From positions 119,316-183,315 of the forward strand of contig CAWFVJ010000022.1 in the NCBI GenBank assembly GCA_963819175.1: DNA of 64,000 bases. The letters are read 5' to 3'. Below are positions 1 to 8,938 of this stretch, in pieces; position 1 is the first letter of the stretch; the number at the start of each line of letters is the position of its first letter. The notes under the pieces are model-generated. The model was not told where the DNA came from. It did no database searches and worked only from the letters and a program-made list of their open reading frames with translations. The translations under genes and the position numbers were made by a program. The stretch comes from CAWBRT01 sp963819175 (GTDB lineage: Bacteria > Acidobacteriota > Terriglobia > Terriglobales > Acidobacteriaceae).

Positions 1-1
1 C

Positions 2-382
2 AAGGAACGCATTGTGCCGCTGGGCCAGGCCGCGCTCGACGCGATCTCCGGCTATCTGGCCGTGCGCGCGGCGTTGGCTGGCGAGAAGCAGTCGGCGTTC
101 CTGTTTATCGGCCGAGGTGCGCGCAAGTTGACGCGGGAGCGCGTCTGGCAAATTGTCTCCGCAAGTTCGGCGCAAACCGGTCCGCATGCGAGTCCGCACA
201 TGCTGAGGCACAGCGCCGCAACCCACATGGTGGAAAACGGAGCGGACCTGCGTACGGTGCAGACGATCCTGGGACACGCCGACATTTCGACCACGCAGGT
301 TTATACGCATCTGGCGATTGATCGGCTGAAGAATGTGTATCGCGAGTTTCATCCGCGGGCGAAGGATGGCGGGGTGAAGTGA
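2..382 (+). CDS. Tyrosine recombinase, XerC/XerD type, C-terminal part (5' end outside window)
   Basis: C-terminal catalytic half of a tyrosine site-specific recombinase, the class that resolves chromosome dimers or moves integrative elements. The reading frame is open from base 2, so the N-terminal SAM-like DNA-binding domain and the first catalytic Arg lie upstream of the window. Visible are the HMLRH box (His and second Arg), the LGH box and the tyrosine in TQVYTHL, so the catalytic core seen here is intact. The protein ends HPRAKDGGVK, close to the end of the second recombinase at 5182. XerD-like spacing fits, but a phage or element integrase cannot be excluded. The last 39 bases of the gene are repeated at 1525-1563. 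Confidence 0.88.
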   Translation, partial: KERIVPLGQAALDAISGYLAVRAALAGEKQSAFLFIGRGARKLTRERVWQIVSASSAQTGPHASPHMLRHSAATHMVENGADLRTVQTILGHADISTTQVYTHLAIDRLKNVYREFHPRAKDGGVK

Positions 383-459
383 GGACGGCTTGAATCCCAC
401 ATCTGCTAACCGCGGCAGATATGGGGCACCGTCAGGGTCGCTGCGAGATATGGGCCACC
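344..459 (+). repeat. Direct repeat copy 1: recombinase 3' end plus downstream hairpin
   Basis: This block starts inside the recombinase gene (gagtttcatcc), runs through its stop codon and covers the following hairpin repeat (396-430, cccacatctgct...ggggcacc) to gggccacc. A diverged copy with the same order lies at 1525-1638, so the metallo-hydrolase gene is bracketed by about 115-base direct repeats. Confidence 0.75.
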
Positions 460-582
460 TGCCCGCCCCAAACCGTTGACCCCTTGCTTGAGCCATGATC
501 GTGCTGCAAATTCGCGGAAGTTGATGTACTCTCGACTCTCATCCAAATGCACCCATCTTCAGCAGGTACTTAAGGAGGCGGT

Positions 583-1488
583 ATGAGCGTTATCGATCGC
601 CGGGACTTCGTGAAGTCGGTCTCAGCGGCAATAGGCACGGCAGCGCTTGCAGGTATTGGTTCAGTTAGAGCCGCGGCTGACGAGAAACCGGGAAAGGCAA
701 AGGATTCCGGCCCGGAAACGATTTACGAGGTCTTCGCTCTGAAGTATGCGGGGCCTTTCACACGCAAGTTAGCCGCCACCATTTATTTCACTGGCTGGAC
801 TGAGGATGTTCAGATCAACTACTACATTTGGGCTATCCGTGCGAAGAATGGCGAAACCACGCTGGTCGATACCGGCTTGGGAACGAAGCTGGGACCCAAG
901 TTCGAGGGCTTCGTGCCTGCGCATCAGGTGGCGGCGAGGCTGGGCATCAAACCCGAGCAAGTCACCAGGGTTGTCCTCTCGCACATGCACTTCGACCACG
1001 TTGGCGGCATGGAAGACTTTCCCAAGGTTTATCCCAATGCCAAGTTCTACGTACAGGAAAAGGAATTTGAATTTTGGGTAAACAGCCCACTCTCTAAGCG
1101 ACCGCCCCTCAAGCGGAGTCGCTACGATGCGGGAGTGCAAGCCGTGGCAGATCTGGCGAAAACGGAGCGTCTGGTGATCATCAATGGCGATCACCTCATT
1201 GGACCGAAAATGGAATTGCTGCTTCTCCCCGGGCATTCTCCCGGCCTACAAGGGGTGCTGATACCCACGGCCAAGGGGCAAACCGTGGTGGGCTCCGACT
1301 GCGCTCATCTATTTAGGAGCTACAAGGAAGATAATCCGAGCCCGATAATCACAGACATGGCGGGTTGGCTGCTTAGCTATGACAAGCTACGTGCCAAAGC
1401 GCCGCTGGAAAACCTTTTCCCTGGCCACGATACGCTGATGCTTACCGGTTTCCCCAAGGTAGCGGAAGACATCACCCGCCTCGCTTGA
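583..1488 (+). CDS. Tat-exported metallo-beta-lactamase-fold hydrolase (lactonase-like)
   Basis: 301 aa. The N-terminus has a twin-arginine signal (DRRDFVK followed by a hydrophobic Ala/Gly-rich stretch and an Ala-rich cleavage region, residues 5-32), so the enzyme is probably exported folded with its metals. The metallo-beta-lactamase signature SHMHFDHVGG (HxHxDH) is at about residues 138-147, and later metal ligands are visible as PGHSPG, GSDCAH and FPGHD. Order and spacing resemble the N-acyl-homoserine lactonase (AttM/AiiA) branch, but the substrate cannot be read from sequence. A strong Shine-Dalgarno site (aaggagg, 572-578) fixes the ATG. The gene stands alone between direct repeats that duplicate the end of the preceding recombinase gene. 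Confidence 0.88.
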   Translation: MSVIDRRDFVKSVSAAIGTAALAGIGSVRAAADEKPGKAKDSGPETIYEVFALKYAGPFTRKLAATIYFTGWTEDVQINYYIWAIRAKNGETTLVDTGLGTKLGPKFEGFVPAHQVAARLGIKPEQVTRVVLSHMHFDHVGGMEDFPKVYPNAKFYVQEKEFEFWVNSPLSKRPPLKRSRYDAGVQAVADLAKTERLVIINGDHLIGPKMELLLLPGHSPGLQGVLIPTAKGQTVVGSDCAHLFRSYKEDNPSPIITDMAGWLLSYDKLRAKAPLENLFPGHDTLMLTGFPKVAEDITRLA

Positions 1489-1524
1489 GATACGCTGCGG
1501 GCGGGCTTGAGTGGGCCACCCGCC

Positions 1525-1638
1525 GAGTTTCATCCTCGGGCGAAGAATGGCGGGGTGAAGTGAGGGCAATCGAATCCCACATCTGCTAACCACGGCAGAT
1601 GTGGGGCACCGTGGGGTCCACGGGAGATATGGGCCACC
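1525..1638 (+). repeat. Direct repeat copy 2: duplicated recombinase 3' end plus hairpin
   Basis: Diverged copy of 344-459. It starts with gagtttcatcc, contains a non-coding copy of the last 13 codons of the recombinase with its stop, and then the same hairpin repeat (1576-1610). It is preceded by a gtgggccacc repeat end at 1511-1520. Confidence 0.75.
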
Positions 1639-1679
1639 AGCCGAGGCACCGTTCTTCATTCGCAAATGCAGTTTTGGCC

Positions 1680-1707
1680 TTGCAAATCCCCTCACAAACG
1701 ATACAAT
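1680..1707 (+). promoter_or_regulatory. Possible sigma-70 promoter for the MFS gene
   Basis: TTGCAA (1680-1685) and TACAAT (1702-1707) are separated by 16 bases, close to the housekeeping consensus. This would leave an untranslated leader of about 85 bases before the ATG at 1799. Confidence 0.4.
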
Positions 1708-1798
1708 GCGTGCCATTAACTCAGAGCTGAAAAAAAGAAGATTCTGCTTAAACTGCGTTACACAGGTTATGAGCCTGGAAGCTGAAGGGGGAATCACT

Positions 1799-3103
1799 AT
1801 GAAAAAGACAAATTATCGTTGGTTTGTTGCTTCGTTTTTCATGCTATTGGCGCTCGTTTCTTATATGGACCGGGTAAACCTGTCGGTAGCAACTCCCATG
1901 ATCATGAAGGAGTTCGGGTTTACCAAAGTCGACATGGGGGCGATACAGTCTGCTTTCTTCCTGGCTTACGCTGCCTGCTATATCCCCGGCGGCATGGCGG
2001 GCGAGTATTTCGGGCCTCGTGTCGTCATCACCGTAGCCACCGGTTTGTGGTCGATCTTCACCGCGATCACAGGGCTGTGCAGCAGTTTCACAATGTTTAT
2101 TGCGTCCAGATTTGCGTTTGGAATCGGCGAAAGTCCGATCTTTCCGTCGATGAACACTGGGTGTCAAAAGTGGTTCCCGGCCACCGAACGAGGTAAAGCT
2201 ACAGCGATGATGGCAGGTGGCGCTTATATGGGTCCGATCTTTGGCCCGGCGATCGTTGTCGCCATCATGGCGGTATGGGGCTGGCGCCCCGTCTTCTACC
2301 TATTCGGCGCCGTCGGTGTCGTCGTCGCCATCGCCTTTTATTTCCTGGTCGCCAGCCATCCCAGTCAGAGCCGCTTCGTCAATCGTGCCGAGCTCGAGCA
2401 CATCGCGGAAGGCAGCTCTGCGGCGTACGTCGTCGAGAAGAAAGAGATCGCTCCGTGGAGCACGTTCATCGGCTCAATGCAATTCTGGGCGATTGCCGGA
2501 CAGTTCTTCGCCGTCGACTATGTCACCTACGTGTTCCTGGCGTGGCTTCCCGTCTACCTGATCGAAGCGCACGGCTTCTCGTTGCAGCAGATGGGATTCG
2601 CGGCTTCGTTGCCGTGGATCGCTCTGACCGTTTGTCTGCTTGGGACCGGATACTTTTCCGACAAGATGCTGAAGGCCGGGATGAAAAAGAATGTGGTTCG
2701 TCCGTTGTTTGGGATTGCTGGACTGGTTGTCTGTTGCATTGGGTTGATTGCGGGCGCGTATACCAAGGACAAATGGACCACAGTCCTGTTCCTGACGTTG
2801 GCTGCCGGCGGGTTGGGTCCGGTCTTCGCTGCCTCGTGGCCGGCGTGCATCGATCTCGGCGGCAAATTCACCGGCACGGTCAGCGGTTGGATGGGATGCT
2901 GGGGCAATATCGGCGGCGTTGTCGCGCCGGTGTCGGCGGCTTGGATCGCGACGAAATTCGGCTGGGGTGTAACGCTGGTCTCCACATCCGTTGTCGCGGT
3001 GTTTGGCGCGGTGATGTGGCTGTTGGTCAAACCCGATCAGCCATTGAAGGTGCCCAAGAGAGCTTCCGTCGAACTACCGGCGGAACCATCAGTTCGCGTC
3101 TAG
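1799..3103 (+). CDS. MFS transporter, anion:cation symporter type
   Basis: 434 aa, about 12 predicted membrane segments. The N-terminus (short Lys-rich start, then a helix ending in SYMDRVNLS) and the GRxxGIGESP-like segment after helix 4 (RFAFGIGESPIFP) are typical of the anion:cation symporter family, which includes transporters for galactonate, glucarate and other organic acids. The inner-membrane protein most likely imports an organic anion with protons; the substrate is not readable. I chose the ATG at 1799 because it follows a purine-rich ribosome site (gaaggggga) and begins exactly at the family's usual N-terminus. The open frame extends 66 codons further upstream, but through repeat sequence. 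No enzyme genes for a sugar-acid pathway lie beside it. Confidence 0.88.
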   Translation: MKKTNYRWFVASFFMLLALVSYMDRVNLSVATPMIMKEFGFTKVDMGAIQSAFFLAYAACYIPGGMAGEYFGPRVVITVATGLWSIFTAITGLCSSFTMFIASRFAFGIGESPIFPSMNTGCQKWFPATERGKATAMMAGGAYMGPIFGPAIVVAIMAVWGWRPVFYLFGAVGVVVAIAFYFLVASHPSQSRFVNRAELEHIAEGSSAAYVVEKKEIAPWSTFIGSMQFWAIAGQFFAVDYVTYVFLAWLPVYLIEAHGFSLQQMGFAASLPWIALTVCLLGTGYFSDKMLKAGMKKNVVRPLFGIAGLVVCCIGLIAGAYTKDKWTTVLFLTLAAGGLGPVFAASWPACIDLGGKFTGTVSGWMGCWGNIGGVVAPVSAAWIATKFGWGVTLVSTSVVAVFGAVMWLLVKPDQPLKVPKRASVELPAEPSVRV

Positions 3104-3112
3104 CGGCCGGGT

Positions 3113-3335
3113 GCCCCATATCTGCCTGATTTTGGCAGATGTGGGCAGGTTGAATCACGCATCTGCGAAAAGGCGCGCAGATATGGGGCACCGTCGGGAA
3201 CTACCCCACTCTTCGCCAAATGCGGGCGAAAGGATGGGGCACACGGCAAGGTGGGAGGATATGAGCCGAGGGTGATATGACGATAGGGGTCCTTCGACTC
3301 CGTTCGGTACTGCCGAACTCCGCTCAGGATGACAC
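3113..3335. repeat. Cluster of intergenic hairpin repeats
   Basis: Four units in tandem: two atctgc...gcagat hairpins ending in ggggcacc (3113-3147 and 3156-3192), one accccact...ggatggggcac hairpin (3202-3243), and a tccttcgactccg...ctcaggatgacact unit (3290-3335). Each family recurs in other gaps of the first 46 kb. Confidence 0.8.
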
Positions 3336-3429
3336 TGCAAGCTGTTCTGGCTCTAAAAGAGGCGCGTTTAAGCGGTGAGAACGCCTGTTTACAACACTTA
3401 ACTGGAAATGTCAGCAGCTTCGGCGTAGA

Positions 3430-4032
3430 GTGCTGGCCGTGAGAAGCACGACGAAATCTCAGTCGATTCCGGCGACATTGCGGTACATTGTCGTGGCGCT
3501 TTTGTTTGCGGCTTGCGGGTCGTTGTCGGCAGCGTATTTACTAAACAAGGATTTTCCACAAAAATTTGAGTTCGTGTTGCCATTCCCATTTGCCATTTTG
3601 TGTGCACTGTTGTTCATGCGAACGTGGAGGCTCATATTTGCAGTTCCCCTCATGGTCATAGTGTGGATACAGGCATACACGATTGCATGGGAACTGGGAC
3701 ATATGAGCATTTTGGCATTGGGTTCTGGGTGTATTGGCGGACTCATTGGCGGGCTGGGTGTGGCGCTGAGTGTAATGACATGCTGCGAGCGGCTGCGTTC
3801 GCCGCTGCTTCTGTTCTATGTGGGTGGAATAGGCTGCTTCAGCGGATTGTCGTTTGTGCCTTGGTCGTGGTCATACTTACAGAATCTGAACAGTCCGCCA
3901 CTGATCTCGCTTCGTCTTGCATTTGCCATATGGCAAGCAGCCGTGGGGACGTACTTGTACGCGATTTGTACCCATGACACGGAAGCAGCGCAGTCTGACG
4001 CTTCAGACGTTGGAACAGTTGCAGGGGCGTAA
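3430..4032 (+). CDS. Hypothetical membrane protein, about five to six helices
   Basis: 200 aa, GTG start. I do not recognise a family. Hydrophobic segments lie at about residues 18-40, 50-68, 72-92, 95-118, 128-150 and 160-180, several Gly-rich (GSGCIGGLIGGLG). The C-terminus is a short acidic, Ala-rich tail. Codon choice is less GC-rich than in the neighbours, which could indicate recent transfer, but the stretch is short. It stands alone between two repeat clusters and upstream of the second recombinase. The frame is long and strongly hydrophobic, so I take it as a real gene; the start could be at a later codon. Confidence 0.6.
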   Translation: MLAVRSTTKSQSIPATLRYIVVALLFAACGSLSAAYLLNKDFPQKFEFVLPFPFAILCALLFMRTWRLIFAVPLMVIVWIQAYTIAWELGHMSILALGSGCIGGLIGGLGVALSVMTCCERLRSPLLLFYVGGIGCFSGLSFVPWSWSYLQNLNSPPLISLRLAFAIWQAAVGTYLYAICTHDTEAAQSDASDVGTVAGA

Positions 4033-4077
4033 TTGTTGAGAAATCGCCATCTCGACAGTTACGGCCGGGAGGATTAA

Positions 4078-4110
4078 AGCAGATCCTTCGCTGCGCTCAG
4101 GATGACACTC
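4078..4110. repeat. Half-hairpin repeat (agatccttcgctgcgctcag family)
   Basis: One copy of the short agatccttcgct...ctcaggatgacact element. The candidate start codon of the following recombinase lies inside it. Other copies are at 3290-3335, 5302-5336, 8636-8668 and 29524-29550, with full double versions at 22157-22337 and 45821-46000. Confidence 0.7.
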
Positions 4111-5182
4111 ATGAGGATTAATGCAAAGTATTTCCGGGACACCACACAAGTGAAGAGTAAAAAGACCAACTCGCGGAATACTTCCGGCGCGCAGACGAAG
4201 GAATCGAAGGTGGCGCGGGATGTGGCGCAGTTCTTGCGTTCGCTGCGCGAGAAGAATGCATCGCCGCACACGATCAAGGCGTACAAGACCAATCTGGAGC
4301 AGTTCTCGGATTACCTTGCTGCCCCAACACGCGCAACGGCGGCGCGCGCAGGGGACCGTGGCTTCCGCTCCACTTCCCATCAAAGCATGCGTAGCGGGGG
4401 CTCCGGCCAAGGCTCGTGGGAGGCGGTCGACCACGTTCGGATTCGCGGTTTTCTCTCGCACCTTTACGATCATCGGACTGACCAAGCCCTCGGTGGCGCG
4501 GGCGCTGGCCGCGGTGCGTTCGCTGTTCAAGTTTCTGGCGCGCGAAAAGCTGGTGAAGCAGAACCCCGCTCTGCTGGTGTCTACGCCGAAGCTTCCCAAG
4601 AAGCTGCCGCGAGTGCCTACCATCGAGGAGATGAACCGCGCGCTCGATGCGGCGCAGCCTGAGGCGGCAGTGTTTCCCACGCGCGATCGTCTGATCTTCG
4701 AGCTGCTCTACGGGTGCGGGATACGAAACTCGGAGCTGACCGGCATCAACATCGAACACATCTATTGGAGCCAGCAGGGAATCATGGTGCGCGGCAAAGG
4801 CAAGAAAGAGCGCCTGGTGCCGTTCGGAGATAAGGCCGACTGGGCGCTACGCAATTATCTGCACGCGCGCCAGCGGGTGCTTCAGGAACGGCAAAAGAAG
4901 ACGCCGGCGCTGATTCTCAATCGCTGGGGCGAACGCCTGACAACGCGCAGCGTCGGACGCATCGTCAAGTCCATAGCGGTTGCTAACGGCTTGTCGCCCG
5001 AGGTGCATCCGCACACCCTGCGGCACGCCTTTGGGACGCATCTGCTGGAGGAAGGGGCGGACCTGCGCTCGATCCAGGAGTTACTTGGACACGAACGTCT
5101 GGCCACCACGCAACGCTATACGCAGCTCTCCACACGCAAAGTGATGGAGGTGTACGACAAGACACATCCCCGCGCGAAGTGA
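4102..5182 (+). CDS. xerC: Tyrosine recombinase XerC-like, frameshifted near 4471
   Basis: A complete tyrosine recombinase once a single frameshift is bridged. The N-terminal SAM-like domain (ARDVAQFLRSLREKN, then YKTNLEQFSDYL) is in one frame up to HVRIRGFLSHLYD. The rest, from GLTKPSVARALAAVRS on, is in the next frame. All catalytic residues are present: Arg in CGIRNSEL, Lys in GKGKKERLVP, HTLRH, LGH and the Tyr in TQRYTQL. There is an unusual insertion of about 40 residues before HVRIRGFL that is absent from ordinary XerC proteins. The start is uncertain (ATG at 4102 or 4111, both at the edge of a repeat). The shift may be a sequencing error, since the downstream frame has no other damage. 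Confidence 0.8.
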
Positions 5183-5190
5183 GGGGGAAC

Positions 5191-5396
5191 CACCCCACGT
5201 CAGCCCAAAGGCTGGGCGGGACGTGGGGCACCCGCATTTTCGTTACCCCCATTAAGGGCTGAAGCCCTAAATGTGGGCCACCAGCGAACAGCCCGGCCAG
5301 AAAAGCAGATCCTTCGCTCCGCTCAGGATGACACTCCGGAGACGGCAATGGCGGCACAGAATCCCACATCTGCTGACTGCGGCAGAGATGGGGCAC
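5191..5396. repeat. Cluster of four different hairpin repeats
   Basis: In order: a ccccacgtcagccc...gggacgtggggcacc hairpin (5193-5231), a cacattaagggct...agccctaaatgtgggccacc hairpin (about 5248-5283), an agatccttcgctccg...aggatgacact half-hairpin (5302-5336) and a cccacatctgct...ggggcac hairpin (5364-5396). Confidence 0.78.
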
Positions 5397-5504
5397 TGTC
5401 AGAGAGTCGCCCGGAACCTGTTCCGTTACCTCGGCGGCGCTTGACAGGGGCAGGGGCCGAGGCTAATCTGATGGGGCGAAAGAAAGGCGAATACAGAGTT
5501 CCCG

Positions 5505-6606
5505 ATGCCAGCCCTTCGCGAAAACGGAGTTCCGATGCCTGCCCTTCATAAGTCGACCCCGGCGCTTCACAATACCTATCTCTTCCACATGGTTGAACAG
5601 GAAGAGGAATCGCTGCGGCCCGGAAGCGGCCTGGTGGGAATCGCCAAGCTGGCCGCGCAGGGAGAGTTCGTGCGTCCGGGGCACAACGTGCAATATTTCA
5701 CGCTGGAGGCGCGCACTCTGCTGAACCGTTGCGACGCGCCGAGGATGCCGTTCAGGTGGACGATCAATCCCTACAGGGGCTGCGAATTCGCGTGCAAATA
5801 CTGCTATGCGCGCTACACGCACGAATTCATGGAAATGCGGGACGGCCTCGACTTCGAGCGCAAGATTTACATCAAGCAGCAAGCGGCGTGGCTGCTGCGC
5901 AGAGACCTGCGGCGGGTGAAACGCGGCGAAGCGATCGCCATCGGCACCGCGACCGACCCCTACCAGCCGGCCGAGCGCCAGCATCGCATCACGCGGGAGA
6001 TATTGGAGGAGCTGGCCCAGCACAAGGGATTCGAGATCGGTATCGTCACCAAGTCAGACCTGATTCTGCGGGACCGCGACGTTTTGCAGCGCGTGGCGGA
6101 GCAGAACCGCCTCTACGTCAACCTGACGATTACGACCCTGGATGCCAGGCTGGCGCGAGTGCTGGAGCCGCGCGCCCCGCAGACCCGACCTGCGCATGGA
6201 CGCCGTGCAGGAGCTGAACCGCGCAGGAATCGACGCCGGCGTGATCTGCGCGCCGGTGCTGCCGGGGATCACCGATTCGGAGGAATCGCTGGAAGCGCTG
6301 GTGGCGGCCACAAAGAAGGCGGGCGGAAAGAACATCTTCGCCAATCCGCTGTTCCTGAAACCATGCTCCGCAGCGGTGTTTATGCCCTTTTTGGAAAAGG
6401 AGTTCCCTGCCCTGGTCAAGCAATATAAGGAACGCTATGCCAGCCGCGCATTCGTCTCAGAGGCCTATCAGCGCGAGATTTCCAAGCGCATGGCGAAGCT
6501 GCGGGAGAAATACGAGATCAACTTCGAGCGCGAGCCGCGCCCGCGTCGGCAAGCGAACGAAGCAGCGGCGGTGCAGCTGGGACTGTTTCAGGCAACAGGC
6601 GATTGA
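5505..6606 (+). CDS. SPL-family radical SAM protein, frameshifted near 6180
   Basis: Radical SAM enzyme of the spore-photoproduct-lyase-like group widespread in bacteria; its substrate is unknown. The cluster-binding motif CEFACKYC (C-x3-C-x2-C) follows the family's INPYRGCEFACKYCYAR segment. TDPYQPAE and the IVTKSDLILRD segment are also family features. The frame breaks near 6180 and continues one frame over with the segment from RMDAVQELNRAG to GLFQATGD. Together they give about 365 aa, the normal length, so this is probably an indel error rather than a dead gene. Two possible starts lie 30 bases apart (5505 and 5535) inside an imperfect tandem duplication; 5535 has the better ribosome site (cggag). 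A strong terminator follows. Confidence 0.83.
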
Positions 6607-6676
6607 GGTGAACGAGGAGACACTCTGCTGAGTCTTACGCCCGCTACGCGGGCTGAGGCGCGTGGGTTTATACGTA

Positions 6677-6705
6677 CCCCAGGCTTGCGCCTGGGGCTAT
6701 TTTCT
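6677..6705 (+). terminator. Rho-independent terminator after the radical SAM gene
   Basis: A perfect 8-base-pair stem (ccccaggc / gcctgggg) with a four-base loop is followed by a T-rich run. It is flanked by two identical small hairpins, gcccgctacgcgggc, at 6639-6653 and 6709-6723. Confidence 0.8.
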
Positions 6706-6794
6706 TATGCCCGCTACGCGGGCATGGGTGCGCCGTGGAGGCTATGGGGGTGATTGAGACTGCGTGCGGCAGTTCCCGGGCTGCTATATACCGC

Positions 6795-6917
6795 CAAAGA
6801 ACGTCATTCCGAACAAGCGGCGCCCTTGCGACGCGAGTCGAGGAATCTTTTGTGCTGCTTCGCCGCGGAAAAACACAAGATCCCTCCGCTCCGTTTCACT
6901 TCGGTCGGGATGACGCT
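6795..6917. repeat. Intergenic repeat, long inverted type
   Basis: Begins acgtcattccgaac and ends cggtcgggatgacg, with gagtcgaggaatctttt and aacacaagatccctcc inside, so the two halves are partly complementary. Related copies lie at 12176-12366 and, shorter, at 13568-13611. Confidence 0.65.
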
Positions 6918-6928
6918 TCCAATCTAAC

Positions 6929-7432
6929 CTATCGAGGCAGTTCCACACCGGCAACTTTCGCCGCCAGATACTTGATACCGGGATAGCCCGCCCACTCGCC
7001 GTTGTTCGCCCGTAGGCCGTAGACGATGCCGAGCACCAGGTTCAGCAGCCAGCTCAGCGCTCCGCCGCCCCAGAGGATCACAAAAAAAAGAACGGGAAAA
7101 GCGATGGCAGCCGGCCCAATGCCTCCCCTGTGGCGGGCGATGGCGGTAAGGAATCCGGCGAAAAGAGCCAGAAAGGTTGCGCCCCAGGCCAGCATCACCA
7201 GCAACTGGAAAAATACCGCCTGCAACGCGTGATAGCGCACAAAACGGGAGTCCCTGCGCACCAGGAAGATGATCGTCGGAGCGATGAGCCAGGAGACTAT
7301 CTGCAGGACGTGAGCCAACATGCCCAGGGTGCGTTCATCACGCGTGGGCTCCGGCAAAAGCACGGGAGCTGGAGGTGGTTCAGTTGCACTCGGCGGCGTT
7401 AAGTCGGGCGGCAAACTGGAAAGGTCGCTCAT
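6929..7432 (-). CDS. DUF4870-type small membrane protein
   Basis: 167 aa. A Pro-rich cytoplasmic N-terminus (residues 1-30) is followed by the DUF4870 pattern: ERTLGMLAHVLQIVSWLIAPTII, then a charged RRDSRFVRYHALQAVFFQ turn and two more hydrophobic segments (about 80-105 and 115-145). The function of the family is unknown; it is often a small integral membrane protein in soil bacteria. The C-terminal tail (GIKYLAAKVAGVELPR) is soluble. It is monocistronic on the minus strand, between two repeat clusters. Confidence 0.8.
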   Translation of the reverse strand: MSDLSSLPPDLTPPSATEPPPAPVLLPEPTRDERTLGMLAHVLQIVSWLIAPTIIFLVRRDSRFVRYHALQAVFFQLLVMLAWGATFLALFAGFLTAIARHRGGIGPAAIAFPVLFFVILWGGGALSWLLNLVLGIVYGLRANNGEWAGYPGIKYLAAKVAGVELPR

Positions 7433-7488
7433 ATCGGCAGTCGCTCAACAGCGGATTGTACACCCCGCGTCGACATTGCTATTCAGGA

Positions 7489-7671
7489 AGAAACTACCCC
7501 ACCCTTCGCCAAAAGCGGGCGAAAGGATGGGGCACCCGCTGGGGGGCATTTCTATTCAGAAGAAACTATCCCAGGTCAGCCCAAAAGAGGGGCGGGACGT
7601 GGGGCACCAGACGGCTCACTATTCAGAAAAAACTACCCCAGGTTAGCCAAAGGCGGGCGAACCTGGGGCAC
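7489..7671. repeat. Three tandem hairpin repeats
   Basis: Three families side by side: accccaccct...ggatggggcaccc (about 7494-7541), atcccaggtcagcc...gggacgtggggcacc (7567-7608) and accccaggttagcc...aacctggggcacc (7634-7673). Confidence 0.78.
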
Positions 7672-7685
7672 CTGCCACCAAGAAA

Positions 7686-8387
7686 CTACGGTTCGCCGAT
7701 CTCCTGCTCGAGGCGGTCCAGGCTGGGGATGAGCACGGTTCTTCCGTCGAGCGAAAGCAGGCCTTCACTTTGGAAGCGGCTGAGATTGCGCGAGACAAGT
7801 TCGCGCACGGTTCCGATTTGCGCGGCTATGTCCTGGTTCGAGGCGGTGAGAACGATTTCGGTGCCGCCCGGCGTCTTCCGGCCCTCTGTGCGCGCCAGGC
7901 GCAACAGCAGCGCGGCCAGCCGATGCCGCACGGTGGTGAACGAGAGATCCTCAATGATGCCGACCAACTGCCTCAGCCTTGCACCCACCTTCCGCAAAAC
8001 CTGGAGCGAGACTTCCGGGTGCTGCATGCAGAGCGCGCGAAAATCCTGCTTGCTGAGAAAGAGCAGGCTGCTTTGGGCGAGCGCCTGCGACGAAGCCGGA
8101 TAGGCGCCGCCATCGAACACCGGTAGCTCGGCTATCGATGCGCCCGCGCCTTCGATGGAGAGCACCTGCTCGCGGCCGCTGGATGAGTTTTTGAAGATCC
8201 GTACGCTTCCCGACTGGATGATAAACAGTCCGGCGCATGGCTGACCCTCTTGAAAGATCATCTCTCCGGCGTCGAAGGAGCGCTCGACAAGTCGCGAAGC
8301 CAGCAGACTGAATTGCGTATCCGTAAGCCCCGCAAACAGCGGAGCGGCTCTTAGAGTTTTTTCGAAATCGCGCGTGCTGGTCGGCAT
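7686..8387 (-). CDS. Crp/Fnr-family transcription regulator
   Basis: 233 aa from the ATG at 8387. The cyclic-nucleotide-binding-like beta-roll spans about residues 15-125 (LFAGLTDTQFSLLA through FIIQSGSVRIFKNSSSGREQVL). The dimerisation helix follows, then a winged helix with the recognition region SNQDIAAQIGTVRELVSRNLSRFQSEGLL. There is no N-terminal cysteine cluster, so it is not an oxygen-sensing FNR; the effector is unknown. The open frame runs on to 8618, but that part is translated repeat sequence, so I take the later start. It stands alone on the minus strand with repeat clusters on both sides. Confidence 0.88.
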   Translation of the reverse strand: MPTSTRDFEKTLRAAPLFAGLTDTQFSLLASRLVERSFDAGEMIFQEGQPCAGLFIIQSGSVRIFKNSSSGREQVLSIEGAGASIAELPVFDGGAYPASSQALAQSSLLFLSKQDFRALCMQHPEVSLQVLRKVGARLRQLVGIIEDLSFTTVRHRLAALLLRLARTEGRKTPGGTEIVLTASNQDIAAQIGTVRELVSRNLSRFQSEGLLSLDGRTVLIPSLDRLEQEIGEP

Positions 8388-8425
8388 GCAACGATTGTAG
8401 AACAAGGCGCGCGAAGGCAACTGCC

Positions 8426-8820
8426 GCCCCACGTCAGTCCAAGAGCAGGACGGAACGCCCGGCATCCGAGCAACACTGCACAGCGAGAACGAGCAACTAC
8501 CCCGCCCTAGCCCAGCAGAACGGGGGCACCCGGCCACCAGCCAGCGAGCAAGAGAACTACCCCAGGTTAGCCGACAGCGGGCGAACCTGGGGCACCCGGC
8601 TTCGCTAGAACGGGGCACCCGGCCACCATCGAAAAAGCAGATCCTTCGCTGCGCTCAGGATGACACTCACGAAATATATTTGAGGTGTGAGAGACGTTGA
8701 TGCCTTTGCCTCTGATGACAAACAAAAGCCCCACTCAAGCCAACGGAGGGCTTGAATGGGCCACCCGGCCGAACCCCACATCTGCTCAACACGGCAGATG
8801 TGGGGCACCACCGGGGATCG
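8426..8820. repeat. Intergenic repeat cluster
   Basis: Holds parts of ccccacgtcagtcc (8428 on), accccaggttagcc...aacctggggcacc (8556-8597), agatccttcgctgcg...aggatgacactc (8638-8669), a gccccactcaagcc...gaatgggccacc unit (8728-8767) and cccacatctgctc...gatgtggggcacc (8775-8811). No gene is visible between 8388 and 8938. Confidence 0.75.
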
Positions 8821-8938
8821 TGCGGGCAAGGGGCATTCAGCTTGTACTTTGGGGTGGTATTTGCGACAATTTTGGTAACATCCCCACCCAATCAAGTGTC
8901 GTGGATTACAAGCCGATGGCAGTGTGTGAGGTTCAAGA

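Noticed and set aside
1601..1798. Longer N-terminus of the MFS transporter
   Set aside because: The extra 66 codons translate repeat sequence. The family's N-terminus and a ribosome site support the ATG at 1799.
8388..8618. Longer N-terminus of the Crp/Fnr protein at 7686
   Set aside because: The extension is translated hairpin-repeat sequence with no similarity to the family.
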